Shown here one piece after another: positions 22,075 through 31,816 of a stretch of 64,000 nucleotides of DNA (its first letter is position 1; each line of letters starts with the position of its first letter). The translations under genes and the position numbers were made by a program. The notes beneath the pieces were generated by a model. The model worked only from the letters and a program-made list of their open reading frames with translations. It was not told where the DNA came from and made no database searches. This DNA comes from Neopusillimonas aromaticivorans (lineage in GTDB: Bacteria; Pseudomonadota; Gammaproteobacteria; Burkholderiales; Burkholderiaceae_B): positions 620,001-684,000 of the forward strand of contig NZ_CP128233.1 of NCBI RefSeq assembly GCF_030344915.1. Direction: 5' to 3'.

Positions 22075-23273
22075 ATGATGAAGTGGTTTGGGTCCCGGTC
22101 AGTGCACCAATCGCCAGAACAGCTCGACGAGCGTCGCGGTTTCATTTTCGCCATTTCAGCGCACTTGGCACTGGTACTTGTCTTGCTGGTCGGCATGTTG
22201 ACATCCGCGCCACGTACGCCCGCGCCGGTACAGGTCGAGCTGTGGGCCGATGGCGTTTCCCCGAACGCGGTCCAAGAGCCGCAAGAAGAGGCCTCTGTCG
22301 AAGACGCTCCCGAACCCGCACCTGTTCCCGAACCGACACCCGAACCCGAGAGAACTCCCGCTCCCGAACCTGAACCTGAGCCCTTACCTGCTCCGGAACC
22401 ACCTCCGGCACCCGAGCCACCGGCTCCTGTAGCACCGGCTCCCTCACCCGAACCACAGCCGCAAATCGATCCCGAGATTGCGCTTGAAAAGCACGCCTCG
22501 AGAAAGAAGAGCAGCAACGTCGAGAATTACTGGCCCGCCAGGAAGCCGAACGCAAAGTCAAGGAAGAGGCCGCCAAGAAGGCGGCTGCCGAGAAGAAAGC
22601 CAAAGAAGAGGCTGAACGCAAAGCGAAAGAAGAGGCCGATCGTAAGGCCAAAGAGCAGGCGGAACGCAAAGCGAAAGAAGACGCTGAGCGCAAAGCCGCA
22701 GAACAAAAAGCCAAGGAAGAAGCACAACGCAAGGCGAAAGAAGAAGCCGCACGTAAGGCGGCTGAGCAAAAGCAAAAGAAGACGCTGAACGCAAAGCCAA
22801 AGAAGAGGCTGCGAAAAAGCCGCTGCCGAGAAGAAAGCCAAGGAAGACGCGGCCAAAAAGGCCGCTGCAGAGAAAAAGGCCAAAGAAGATGCAGCCAAAC
22901 GCGATGCCATCCGTCAGGCCATGCGTGGTGATGCACTGGGCGCAGCCGGCATTCCGGGGGTACGGCAGATCGCAATCAGGCCGGTGGCGGCGGCAACGAC
23001 AGCGGGTATGGCGCCTTGGTCAGGGCCTGCGTCAAACCCCGCGTCACCTACCCGATACCGCCCCGGGCGGGGGCCAACCCAACGGTTCAATTCCGCGTTA
23101 TGCTCACCCCTGAAGGTCGCGTACGTGAGGTCGAAATCCGCCGCTCATCAGGCATTCAGGGCTTCGACCGCGCCGTTGAAAACGGCGTGCGTGGTTGCGA
23201 CCCATTCCCAAGGCCGCCTTCGGGCAAGTATCCGCCGTATATCGACGGTTACTACTATATGTATGATCAATAG
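22075..23273 (+). CDS. tolA: TolA, periplasm-spanning protein (four frameshifts)
   Basis: TolA links the inner-membrane TolQR motor to Pal/TolB. Reading across four lost bases (A runs at 22487, 22768 and 22814, G run at 22956-22960) gives 400 residues. Order: short cytoplasmic start, membrane helix (FAISAHLALVLVLLVGML), a proline/glutamate-rich linker of about 70 residues (PEPEP repeats), a long K/A/E-rich coiled coil (domain II, AERKAKEEA-type repeats), and a C-terminal TonB-like domain III (ALVRACVKPRVTYPIPP, EIRRSSGIQGFDRAV). The repeated A/K codons are exactly where homopolymer errors accumulate. Confidence 0.92.
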
Positions 23274-23297
23274 CACGACCCACAGGAGATAGTCGAA

Positions 23298-24604
23298 ATG
23301 ACTCGTGTCACCTTCGCAAACACTGTCGCAAGGAGCTTCCGGCGATTACAGGCGTGCGGACTGGCTTTACTCGCCAGCCTGACCCTGGCCGCACCGGCTG
23401 GCGCACAACTTCGCGTCGATATTTCAGGTGTTGGCGCCACGCAGTATCCGATTGCCGTTGCCAATTTCCAGGGCAGTCCACAAGGCCAGAACGTCGCGGA
23501 AGTCATCCGGGCCGACCTGACGCGTTCGGGACAATTCAGCCTGATCAATGCAACCGGTGCCTCGATGGGCGCAGACAGCCCACTCGCTCACGACGAATGG
23601 CGTACCCGGGGTGCCGACTTCATGGCATACGGTTCCATCACAGAGGCCGGCGGACAGTACACCGTAACGTACCGCCTTGCCGACACCGTCCGTAAAACCG
23701 AACTTGATGGTGTCGCCTTTGCCGGCAACGAGCGTGAATTGCGCCGTATTGCGCACCGTATTGCCGACCGTATCTATGAAAAGATCACTGGCGTTCGTGG
23801 CGTTTTTCAACACGACTGGCCTATGTCGTGCAAAAAGGCGACGTCTATGAGTTACAAATTGCAGACGCCGACGGCCAGAACCCGCAGGTCATGCTGCGCT
23901 CGAAACACTCCATCATTTCACCCGCCTGGTCACCCGACGGTAAGAAGCTGGCCTACGTCAGCTTTGAGCTTGGGAAACCTGTTGTCTATGTCCAGACGCT
24001 GGCAACCGGACAACGCCTGCCGCTGGCCAATTTCAAGGGTAACAATAGTGCGCCGGCCTGGTCGCCCGCCGGAAACCAGCTGGCCATCGCCTTGTCGCGT
24101 GACGGCATCTCGCAAATCTATATCATCAATGATGACGGATCGGGTTTACGCCGGGTCATGCGTTCGCCACTGATTGACACCGAACCACACTTTTCGGCAG
24201 ATGGCGCGTCTATCGTATTTACGAGTGATCGCAGTGGCAACCCGCAAATCTACCGCGTACCGGTTGCCGGTGGTGAGGCACGTCGTATAACTTTTAACGG
24301 AAGTTACAACATCTCACCAGCGCTGTCGCCCGACGATGGCAGTTTGGTGTACGTTACCCGTAGAGACGGTGCTTACCGTATTGCACTGCAAAATATGACG
24401 ACAGGTGCGGAACAGCTGCTGACCGCCGGTCCTGACGACCAATCGCCCAGTTTCGCTCCAAACGGCATGCAGGTGCTATACAGCGCCGTCCAGGGTGGCC
24501 GGGGCGTTCTTGCTGTTGTTTCAATTGATGGCCGGGTTCGACAAACGCTTTCCACGCTCGATGGCAAAGTCCGCGAACCGACCTGGGGCCCGTTTACCGA
24601 ATAG
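23298..24604 (+). CDS. tolB: TolB, periplasmic beta-propeller (one frameshift)
   Basis: TolB binds Pal and the TolA C-terminus. Signal peptide through LTLAAPAGAQ, an N-terminal alpha/beta domain (about 30-160) and a six-bladed propeller built of SPDGKKLAYVS-, WSPAGNQLAIA- and FTSDRSGNPQIYRV-like repeats. The frame breaks in the T run 23803-23807 just before the propeller; one T restores GVFSTRLAYVVQKGD and 435 residues, the usual length. Pal follows 49 bp downstream. Confidence 0.94.
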
Positions 24605-24653
24605 TTTTTCCCAACCCATTTTTCAGTGTGATGCTTTTTCTAAAGGAACTTAA

Positions 24654-25151
24654 ATGAGCTCGCGCATTACCAAGACATTAAGTGTTGCTGCCCTGACTGC
24701 CGCTCTGGCAGCTTGCAGCTCTGTACCGCTAGACCAGCAGGCCGGTAGTGGTACCGGCACTGGTACCGGTGGCACAACCGGTATGGTCATGGATCCGTTC
24801 AACCCGCAAAGCCCGCTGGCCCAGCAACGCTCGGTGTACTTCGAGTTTGACAGCTACACCGTACCTGAGCAGTACCGCAGCGTTGTTGAGATGCACTCGT
24901 CATACCTGACCAGCAACAGCCAGCAGCGCATTCGCATTGAAGGTAACGCCGACGCCCGCGGCGGTGCGGAATACAACCTGGCCCTGGGTCAGCGTCGTTC
25001 CGACGCGGTAGCCCGCATGATGACTTTGATGGGTGTTCGCCCCGACCAGATCGAAACCATCAGCTTTGGTAAAGAGCGTCCAAAAGCGCTTGGCAATACC
25101 GAAGCCGACTACGCCGAAAACCGTCGCGCAGACATCAACTACCAGCGTTGA
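24654..25151 (+). CDS. pal: Pal, peptidoglycan-associated lipoprotein
   Basis: Outer-membrane lipoprotein of the Tol-Pal system. Signal peptide with lipobox LAAC (Cys about 21), a glycine/threonine-rich linker with GTG repeats, and an OmpA-like peptidoglycan-binding domain: VYFEFDSYTVPEQYR, then IEGNADARGGAEYNLALGQR and AENRRADI. 165 residues, intact. AAAGGA lies before ATG 24654. Confidence 0.96.
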   Translation: MSSRITKTLSVAALTAALAACSSVPLDQQAGSGTGTGTGGTTGMVMDPFNPQSPLAQQRSVYFEFDSYTVPEQYRSVVEMHSSYLTSNSQQRIRIEGNADARGGAEYNLALGQRRSDAVARMMTLMGVRPDQIETISFGKERPKALGNTEADYAENRRADINYQR

Positions 25152-25177
25152 TTTTTTGGCATAATCTGCTGTGCCTG

Positions 25178-25210
25178 AACGCCGTGGCGGGTCACCGCTG
25201 CGGCGTTTTC
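25178..25210 (+). terminator. Terminator between pal and cpoB
   Basis: AACGCCG (25178-25184) pairs with CGGCGTT (25201-25207) and an inner GCGG/CCGC stem with a GTCA loop; a short T run follows. It lies 27 bp after the pal stop and before the preferred cpoB start, so it may lower cpoB transcription relative to pal. Confidence 0.7.
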
Positions 25211-25228
25211 ATTTGAATGGGATTCCGT

Positions 25229-25911
25229 ATGAAAGCAACTGCACCCTGCTGCGCCGCCTTGCCCTGCCCGCCATGCTGATGGCCACACTGACCGCTGCGG
25301 CCCCGGCCCAGGCCTTCGCCGACGACGAGGCTCGTCGTGCCATCCTGGAATTACGCGAGCAAGTTCGCAACCTGACCGAACAAAATCGCCAGGCGCGCCT
25401 GCTGCTGGCCGACCAGCTTGACACACTGCGCAGCGAAGTGACCAACATGCGAGGTGAAATCGAACGGATGCGTTTCGAACTTGATCTCAAGAATGGCAAC
25501 ACGCTGGGGCAAAATGCTGCCACACAGGTCAGCAACCCGCAAGAACAAATGGCCTTCAACGCCCCCATGGCGAAATTCCGTGAAGGCAAATACAAAGAAG
25601 CCGCCGATGGTTTCCGGACGTTCCTGACCCAATACCCCGGCAGTGAACTCGCCGCCGAAGCCGGTTTCTACCAGGGCAGCAGTCTGTACGCCGCAAAAGA
25701 CTTCAAGGCCACCATTCCGGCACTGCAAACCTTGGTACAAAACCACCCCGACAGCGAACGCGCACCTGATGCCCTGCTGATCGTTGCCGCAGCGCAGATC
25801 GAACTCAATGACCTTGCAGGGGCAAAAACCAGTCTGCAATCCATTGTCAAAAACTATCCGCAAAGCAAAGCCGCCAGAACGGCGCAAGACCGCCTGACTC
25901 TGCTTCAGTAA
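25229..25911 (+). CDS. cpoB: CpoB (YbgF), Tol-Pal/PBP1b coordinator
   Basis: Periplasmic protein that couples Tol-Pal to peptidoglycan synthesis during constriction. An N-terminal coiled-coil trimer region (LREQVRNLTEQNRQARLLLA) precedes TPR repeats (about 115-225). An upstream GTG (25171) opens the frame but lies in the terminator and gives no signal peptide. ATG 25229 with one extra C at 25244-25246 reads MKATAPLLRRLALPAMLM into a signal peptide ending APAQA, so I place the start there: 227 residues, one frameshift at codon 6. Confidence 0.85.
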
Positions 25912-25914
25912 CCC

Positions 25915-26730
25915 ATGCCGGCACTCGATTTACCCGAAAGTCTGTTCACACTCAATGACAGCACGTCACTGTCATTTTTGGACTATGGGTTTGGCCAAAC
26001 CACACTGCTGGTACACGGTTCACTGTGCGACTACCGGTATTGGCGTTGGCAAATGGCGGCCCTGGGTGAATACGGCAAGATACTCGCCCCCAGCCTGCGG
26101 GGCTACTGGCCCAATGCGTCATTGACGTCTGCGCCCGACAAACGCTTCTCGGTCGGGCAGCACGCCGCAGACCTGATCGGACTGATCCAGGCAACACATC
26201 CGGACCAGCCGGTCAATGTGATTGGACATTCACGAGGCGCGCATGTGGCCCTGGAAATCGCCTTGCAGGCACCCGATGCCGTTCGGGCTCTGGTGCTGGC
26301 CGATCCGGGCATGAACCTTGCCGGTGTCGGTCATAACCGCGAGTTTCTGCTCAGGGCTGCCGAGGCTATTTCGCTCGGAAACGATGAAGACGGTCTGGCC
26401 ACGTTTATTGACGCTGTCAGCGGCGCAGACACATGGCGGCGAATGACCGGCTGGTTCAAGAGCATGGTTCGCGATAACGCGCGCACGCTGTTGTCGCAAG
26501 CCCATGAAGCAGACGCAGACCACGACCCACAACCGTTTTCAGCCATCAAATGCCCGGTGCTGTTACTGGGCGGGCAACAAAGCCCGCCTCGCTACAGCCA
26601 GATCATGGACGTGCTGGAAAAACATATCGGGCAAGCCCGTCGTGATACGATTGCCATGGCTTCGCATGGCATGAACCTGGCAAACCCCAAGAGCTTCAAC
26701 AGAAAAGTCCTGGAGTTTCTGAACAACTAG
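25915..26730 (+). CDS. Alpha/beta-fold hydrolase
   Basis: 271 residues of the alpha/beta hydrolase fold. The oxyanion region is LLVHGSLCDYRYW, the nucleophile elbow GHSRGA near residue 104, and the late ASHGMN supplies the histidine (about 255). Substrate unknown; no lid or export signal is obvious. Starts 3 bp after the cpoB stop, so it may be transcribed with tol-pal. Its last codons are duplicated just downstream (see the repeat at 26703). Confidence 0.8.
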   Translation: MPALDLPESLFTLNDSTSLSFLDYGFGQTTLLVHGSLCDYRYWRWQMAALGEYGKILAPSLRGYWPNASLTSAPDKRFSVGQHAADLIGLIQATHPDQPVNVIGHSRGAHVALEIALQAPDAVRALVLADPGMNLAGVGHNREFLLRAAEAISLGNDEDGLATFIDAVSGADTWRRMTGWFKSMVRDNARTLLSQAHEADADHDPQPFSAIKCPVLLLGGQQSPPRYSQIMDVLEKHIGQARRDTIAMASHGMNLANPKSFNRKVLEFLNN

Positions 26731-26780
26731 CGCCTACTGTCAAAAGTCCTGGAGTTTCTGGACAACTAGCGCCTGCTGTC
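26703..26780. repeat. 39-bp tandem direct repeat at the hydrolase 3' end
   Basis: Bases 26703-26741 and 26742-26780 are adjacent copies that differ at two positions (A/G at the 20th and 34th base). The first copy holds the last nine codons and stop of the hydrolase gene (KVLEFLNN). The second copy is outside the frame and still carries an in-phase stop. Confidence 0.9.
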
Positions 26781-26792
26781 GCGTGCCAGGGC

Positions 26793-27328
26793 CTAATGCC
26801 CCATATGCCCTTTACCGGGCATGTTACCCGCCGGCTTGACCTCGCAGCTGGCAACAACCTTTTCACCCGATTCAAGCGCCAGATCGACCTGGATTGTTTC
26901 ACCGACCGTCACGTCGCGCCTGGGTTGCTCGAGCATAATGTGATAACCGCCCGGTTTGAACTCAAGCTGACCACCGGCAGGGACAGCAACCTTGTCAACC
27001 ATGGCCATACGGCTCATGCCGTTTTCGTGACGGGTTTGATGCACCATCAGCATGCCGTAATCTTGCGGCGCAGCCGCAGCGACCAGGTTAACCGCGTTGG
27101 GCGAATCGTTCTTCAGAACAAAGTAACCCGCCGATGGCGCAGGCGCAGGCAACAGGCGAACCCAGCACCCTTGCGCCGAGACACCCTTTGCGACCGGCAT
27201 TGACGTGGTATCGGTTGCGGGCGCGACTACACCCCTTGACCGTGATGATGACCATGATGAGCGGCCAAGGCTGCCCCGCTGCCCGTCAAGGCAATGACCG
27301 CAACCAACGCAGAAATTTTTGTGAACAT
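26793..27328 (-). CDS. PCu(A)C-type periplasmic copper chaperone (one frameshift)
   Basis: Delivers Cu(I) to the Cu-A site of cytochrome oxidase or handles copper in the periplasm. Signal peptide MFTKISALVAVIALTGSGAA, a His-rich stretch (AHHGHHHGQG), then the PCuAC domain with the metal motif: MLMVHQTRHENGMSRM and, about 30 residues on, YHIML. A methionine/histidine tail (NMPGKGHMGH) may add binding sites. The frame breaks at the run 27232-27235 (one G missing on the minus strand). 178 residues. Divergent from the chemoreceptor gene. Confidence 0.85.
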
Positions 27329-27592
27329 TGAGTTGTTTCCTGTTGACATGAGATAACGCAAATACAGCGGCCAGTTTACCCTGCAGGCCTGACCCAATCT
27401 TTGACAGGCATCAGGCATTTTCAAGACCGGATCTTTAAAACAGGCTGACACCTGGCTTAACGGGGAAGCAACAACCAAGGAGCGTGCCAAATCAGGCTGC
27501 ACTACTGCAAGCGCTACGAATAGAATAGTGGGCTTTATCAAAATCCGTGTCGGTTGTTCCGATACGGAAGACAACACATTTCCGGAGACAGC

Positions 27593-29580
27593 ATGAGCAG
27601 GCCAAAAAACCTGAAAGTCAGAACAAAACTGATCGGTGGATTCCTGATCGTCGCCGCTATTGCAGCCATTATCGGTTTTATGGGCATGCAATCCATGCAG
27701 CGCATCAGCAGCATGACGGACCAGCTCTATGAAAACAAATTCGTCAGCGTTCGCCATGCAGCAGAGGCGGATCGCCAACTGGTGTCGGCGGGCCGTGCCC
27801 TTAGCCAGACCCTGCTCACGGCCACGGAAGACGACTATCGTTCCGAATACTTTTCAATCGACAACCATTTCGTTTCAGCCAAAATGGCACTGGATGACCT
27901 GGAACGAACGGTCATGACAGATGACAACAAGCGCTCGGTTCAACAAGCACGCAGCGCCGTCAATGCCTTCGAAAAATCCGCCAAGGACATTGTCCGTGAA
28001 CAGCCCGCTGAAACCCTCGGACGCCTCGATACCACCGAGCGCATTTTCAAGGAAATGCGCCCGCTGGCCGACGAAGCGGAAGGCCTGATCAAACGAATTC
28101 TCTATGACCAGCAAGACCAGGCCCTGAAGGCAACCGAAGAAATACGTGGCATTTATCACAACGCCCTGGTCGTCATGGGTGGACTTACCGGTTTGGGCGT
28201 CTTGATGGCGATCGGGCTGGGCTTGCTGATTACACGGGGCTTCACGCGCCAACTCGGTGCTGAGCCTGACCAGGTGGCCCAGATTGCCGGCGCCATTGCC
28301 AAAGGCAAGCTCAACAACACCATCATGTCGCGCCACACCCCCAAAGACAGCATCATGCATGCCATGGCACAAATGCAAGATGCGCTGGGCAACGTCGTCA
28401 TGCAGGTGCGCAACAGCAGTGAGCACATCGCTGCCGGATCGGGTCAAATTGCCGCAGGTAATACTGACCTTTCACAACGCACCGAACAGCAATCGGCCAA
28501 CCTGACCCAAACGGCAGCCGCCATGGAAGAACTTGCCGGCACCGTTAAAAGTAATGCCGATGTCGCCCGCCAGGCCGCCCACATGGCATCCACTGCCAGC
28601 GCGGCAGCCGTACAGGGCGGTGAAGTCGTCAACAACGTCGTCAACACCATGCAGGAAATCAACGCGTCATCACGCAAGATTGTTGACATCATCTCGGTTA
28701 TTGACAGCATCGCCTTCCAGACCAACATTCTGGCGCTGAACGCCGCCGTAGAAGCCGCCCGGGCAGGCGAACAAGGACGGGGGTTTGCAGTAGTGGCCAG
28801 TGAAGTACGGGGTTTGGCACAAAAAGTGCCTCTGCAGCAAAAGATATCAAGAACCTCATCGATTCCAGCGTACAAAAAGTTGACGCGGGCACGGCGCTGG
28901 TGGATGAGGCCGGGACAGCCATGAATGGCATCGTGACCCATGTAAAACAGGTTACAGACCTGATCAATGAAATCAGTGCCGCAACCCACGAGCAAACGCA
29001 GGGCATCAACCAGGTCAATGAAGCGGTGCTGCAGCTGAGTGATGTTACACAGCAAAACGCTTCGCTCGTCCAGCAATCCGCGTCAGCGGCTGACAGTCTG
29101 CGGCAGCAGGCTGGCCACCTGGTGGATATCGTCAGCGTCTTCGATGTCGGCCAAGGTTATATTGACGTCGCCGCACGTGAAATCAAAGGGCACGGTTCCG
29201 CGGCCCAGAGTGCCCAGCCCTCTGCTGCGCTGCCCTTATCGACCCCGGCTCAGCTGCCATCCGGCGGCACCAAGGCAACGCGGTCTACACCGGCAGCGCG
29301 CAAGGCCCAGCCCGATACAGCGGCAAATGCCATCGCAAGCAACGATGCCGGCAGCAAACCCTCTGGAAACGCAACACCCAAGTCCACCCGCACGTCGCCT
29401 CCGAAGCGAACAACGTCGCCAAAAGAAACGGCCACAGGCCGCAGCGGGTCACCGGCATCAAATCCAGGTGACACACCTTCACGCAGCCACACTGACGAGA
29501 AGCTGCTTCGCCCCGACCTGAGCCACTCAGCCAAACCCGCACGTAACACGGCAAAAGAAGACGACTGGGAAGAGTTTTAA
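27593..29580 (+). CDS. Methyl-accepting chemotaxis protein (one frameshift)
   Basis: A transmembrane chemoreceptor. First helix about 11-31 (LIGGFLIVAAIAAIIGFMGM), a periplasmic four-helix-bundle-type sensor (about 35-185), second helix about 190-210, HAMP, then a signalling domain with the hairpin tip IAFQTNILALNAAVEAARAG. The frame breaks in the A run 28821-28825; one A restores GLAQKSASAAKDIKNLI and 662 residues. The S/T/P-rich linker ends in DDWEEF, a tether-like C-terminal peptide comparable to the NWETF pentapeptide that recruits CheR/CheB. Ligand unknown. Start 27593 follows GGAGACAGC. Confidence 0.9.
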
Positions 29581-29617
29581 GCCCCTGTCTTTTAAACGCC
29601 TGTCTTCGGCGCTCAGC

Positions 29618-29651
29618 GACCGGACTGGTGTGTATACACGCCAGCCCGGTC
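29618..29651 (+). terminator. Long hairpin after the chemoreceptor gene
   Basis: GACCGG/CCGGTC encloses CTGGTGTG/CACGCCAG with a TATA loop: a 14-bp stem with one mismatch and one G-T pair, 37 bp after the stop. It lacks a T tract, so it may act as an mRNA 3' stabiliser more than as a terminator. Confidence 0.5.
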
Positions 29652-29780
29652 AGCCATCATGACTCAATACGGCCCCCCTGACCTGATAGCCCGCCGTTAT
29701 TACATTGATAAAAACAATCAACTGGCCTCTTTAATTGATATTAATTATCATTTAACCAACTAGTCATCAGGAGCCAAGCC

Positions 29781-30023
29781 ATGATTGTTCTCGAAAAAGC
29801 CAGCCAGGTCATGTTGCACACGGGTGTCGCTTTTGGCGTGACGTATGCCATGACGGGGTCTGCAATGACCGGAGGCCTTGCCGCCCTGGTTGAACCCGTC
29901 TGTAACGTTGCCTTGTTGCCGTTGCATGAAAAGGCGTGGCGCCACATCAAGGCACGCTGGCGCACGATTACCCCCGCCTTGCGGGCCAGTGTTAAGATTC
30001 CGGTCTGTTATTTGCGAGCGTAG
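29781..30023 (+). CDS. DUF2061 small membrane protein
   Basis: 80 residues with two short hydrophobic stretches (VMLHTGVAFGVTYAMTGSAM and LAALVEPVCNVALL) followed by the DUF2061 hallmark LHEKAWRHIK. Function of the family is unknown. It is 9 bp upstream of cysE and may share its transcript. An AT-rich, partly palindromic tract at about 29735-29750 (TTGATATTAATTATCA) precedes it; it weakly resembles a Fur site but I do not call one. Confidence 0.7.
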   Translation: MIVLEKASQVMLHTGVAFGVTYAMTGSAMTGGLAALVEPVCNVALLPLHEKAWRHIKARWRTITPALRASVKIPVCYLRA

Positions 30024-30032
30024 TTATCCGAA

Positions 30033-30959
30033 ATGGCGTCCTTCAATATCGACTCGATTGTTCAGTCTCTTAGTGATATCCGTACCGCATGGCGTACGTC
30101 TCAAGGCCGCTCACGCGAACCCGGCGGCAGGGAACTTCCCTCGCGTGAGGCTTTGGCCAGGGTCATGGACGCCCTGAAGTGCGCACTGTTTCCGATGCGG
30201 CTGGGCCCGACCGACTTGCGTCACGAAAGTGAAAACCATTATGTCGGGCATACCATTGACAGCGCCCTGCACACATTGCTGGAGCAAGCCCGGCTTGAAG
30301 TGCGTCACCAGCACCGGCACAACCCGCTGGATGGCACCGAGATCGAGGCCCGCGCATTTGCAGCGGTTTCAAACCTGGCCGAGCGTCTGCCCTACATTCG
30401 TACCATGCTCGACAGCGATGTGCTGGCCGCCTATCAGGGCGATCCGGCAGCGCAGTCAGTCGACGAAGTGCTGCTGTGCTATCCCGGTGTGCAAGCCATG
30501 ATCAACCACCGCATTGCTCACGAACTTTATCTGAACAAGCTTCCGCTGCTGGCACGAATCATTGCTGAAATGGCGCACGCTGAAACAGGCATTGATATTC
30601 ACCCCGGGGCGAGTATTGGCAAGAGCTTCTTTATCGATCACGGCACCGGTGTTGTCATTGGTGAAACCACCATCATTGGTGAACGGGTACGTATTTACCA
30701 GGCGGTTACGCTGGGTGCCAAAAGTTTTCCCACTGATGAAGATGGCTCTTTGCAAAAGGGTTTACCTCGACATCCGGTCGTCGAAGACGATGTTGTCATT
30801 TACGCAGGGGCCACCATACTGGGCCGGGTTACCTTGGGCAAGGGCTGCGTCATTGGCGGCAACGTCTGGCTGACCCAGAACGTGCCGGCCGGATGCGTCG
30901 TCACCCAGGCGCGCTCGCAAGACACGCCCAGGTCAAACTGCCCCGATTCAATCATCTGA
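30033..30959 (+). CDS. cysE: Serine O-acetyltransferase (long form)
   Basis: Acetylates L-serine with acetyl-CoA, the committed step to cysteine. 308 residues: N-terminal helical domain (about 1-190) and a left-handed parallel beta-helix of hexapeptide repeats starting IDIHPGASIGKSFFIDHGTG, with active-site histidines in HPGA and DHGTG, then VVIGETTIIGERVRIYQAVT and VIGGNVWLTQNVPAG. The 300+ residue version is the SAT type common in Burkholderiales. Frame intact. Confidence 0.92.
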   Translation: MASFNIDSIVQSLSDIRTAWRTSQGRSREPGGRELPSREALARVMDALKCALFPMRLGPTDLRHESENHYVGHTIDSALHTLLEQARLEVRHQHRHNPLDGTEIEARAFAAVSNLAERLPYIRTMLDSDVLAAYQGDPAAQSVDEVLLCYPGVQAMINHRIAHELYLNKLPLLARIIAEMAHAETGIDIHPGASIGKSFFIDHGTGVVIGETTIIGERVRIYQAVTLGAKSFPTDEDGSLQKGLPRHPVVEDDVVIYAGATILGRVTLGKGCVIGGNVWLTQNVPAGCVVTQARSQDTPRSNCPDSII

Positions 30960-30967
30960 CCCGATGA

Positions 30968-31741
30968 TCAAAAGGCCGCCGTCAGCGATAACAACGCGGC
31001 GGCCTTGCCCTGATAGCGACCCGTTGCTGTACTGGTATACACCGCCTTGTCGGCGTTCGTATCAATGTACATCAACGACGCCGTGAAGTTACCCCAGGTT
31101 TTACTGACCCCCAGCGACCAGTCTGTGTAGCTGCCATCTTTCACGTTTTTGACACGCTGATAGCCAACATGCGCATCCAGATTGAGGCCCCAGACACCTG
31201 TGGGCACACTGGCCGAAAGATCATAGTACTGACTGTTTTTGCTGTCGGCCCAACCAAACAGGTTGGTCACGGCATGTGAATACTTGAAACTGACGGGTCC
31301 GTAACCCAGCCCCAGATAGAGCTCGGTAGTATTGGGGCTGACAAACCCGCCCAGGTAATTGCCCGGATAGTAGTATTGCAGCACACCGACATCGAACGTG
31401 ACATCACCCCACAACGGGCCGGTATACCCGGCATAAAAATCCATTTCAACGGGTGCCGAAACATTGTCGTCTGCGTCACCCAGCCAACTGATACTCGAGT
31501 TCCAGTTACCAATATAAAAACCGCTGGAATGCGTCAAATCAAATCCACCCTGAATCGCCGGCTTGTTATTGGTTTGCATCAGGCCCCGATAACGGTACTG
31601 ACTGGCCAGCGTCATATTCGCACTGAACGAAAAATCAGATGCGGTCGTATCCGTTTGTGTTGTTTGCGCCATGGCCGGTGTGGCAACCACGGTAGCCAGC
31701 AGTGCACCGCACAACGCTTTATTAAAAAATGGGGACGACAT
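30968..31741 (-). CDS. TorF-family putative porin
   Basis: 257 residues with a clear signal peptide (ending TPAMA before QTTQTD) and alternating aromatic beta strands. It has the hallmarks of the proteobacterial TIGR02001/TorF group: LASQYRYRGLMQTNNKPAIQ, FYIGNWNSS, YAGYTGPLWGDVTFDVGVLQ, and a C-terminal phenylalanine as in outer-membrane beta-barrels. Substrate unknown. Frame intact; intrinsic terminator built into its last codons. Confidence 0.82.
   Translation of the reverse strand: MSSPFFNKALCGALLATVVATPAMAQTTQTDTTASDFSFSANMTLASQYRYRGLMQTNNKPAIQGGFDLTHSSGFYIGNWNSSISWLGDADDNVSAPVEMDFYAGYTGPLWGDVTFDVGVLQYYYPGNYLGGFVSPNTTELYLGLGYGPVSFKYSHAVTNLFGWADSKNSQYYDLSASVPTGVWGLNLDAHVGYQRVKNVKDGSYTDWSLGVSKTWGNFTASLMYIDTNADKAVYTSTATGRYQGKAAALLSLTAAF
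30971..31004 (-). terminator. Terminator hairpin overlapping the porin 3' end
   Basis: AAGGCCGCCG / CGGCGGCCTT forms a 10-bp stem that on the minus strand is followed by TTGATC; its arms are the last 11 codons of the porin gene. It could also end cysE transcripts from the other side. Confidence 0.7.
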
Positions 31742-31816
31742 GAATTGCTCCTTGTAGTGTTTGACAACAAAAACAGCATCAACACCACCAAAGCAATTAA
31801 CGTGCCACTTTCAGAA

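Noticed and set aside
22053..22975. Minus-strand frames of 154 and 277 codons opposite tolA
   Set aside because: Mirror images of the proline- and lysine/alanine-rich repeats of tolA; compositions such as serine/glycine or alanine/leucine runs are artefacts.
29735..29750. Fur-like AT palindrome ahead of the DUF2061 gene
   Set aside because: Only partial match to the consensus and no iron-related gene follows.
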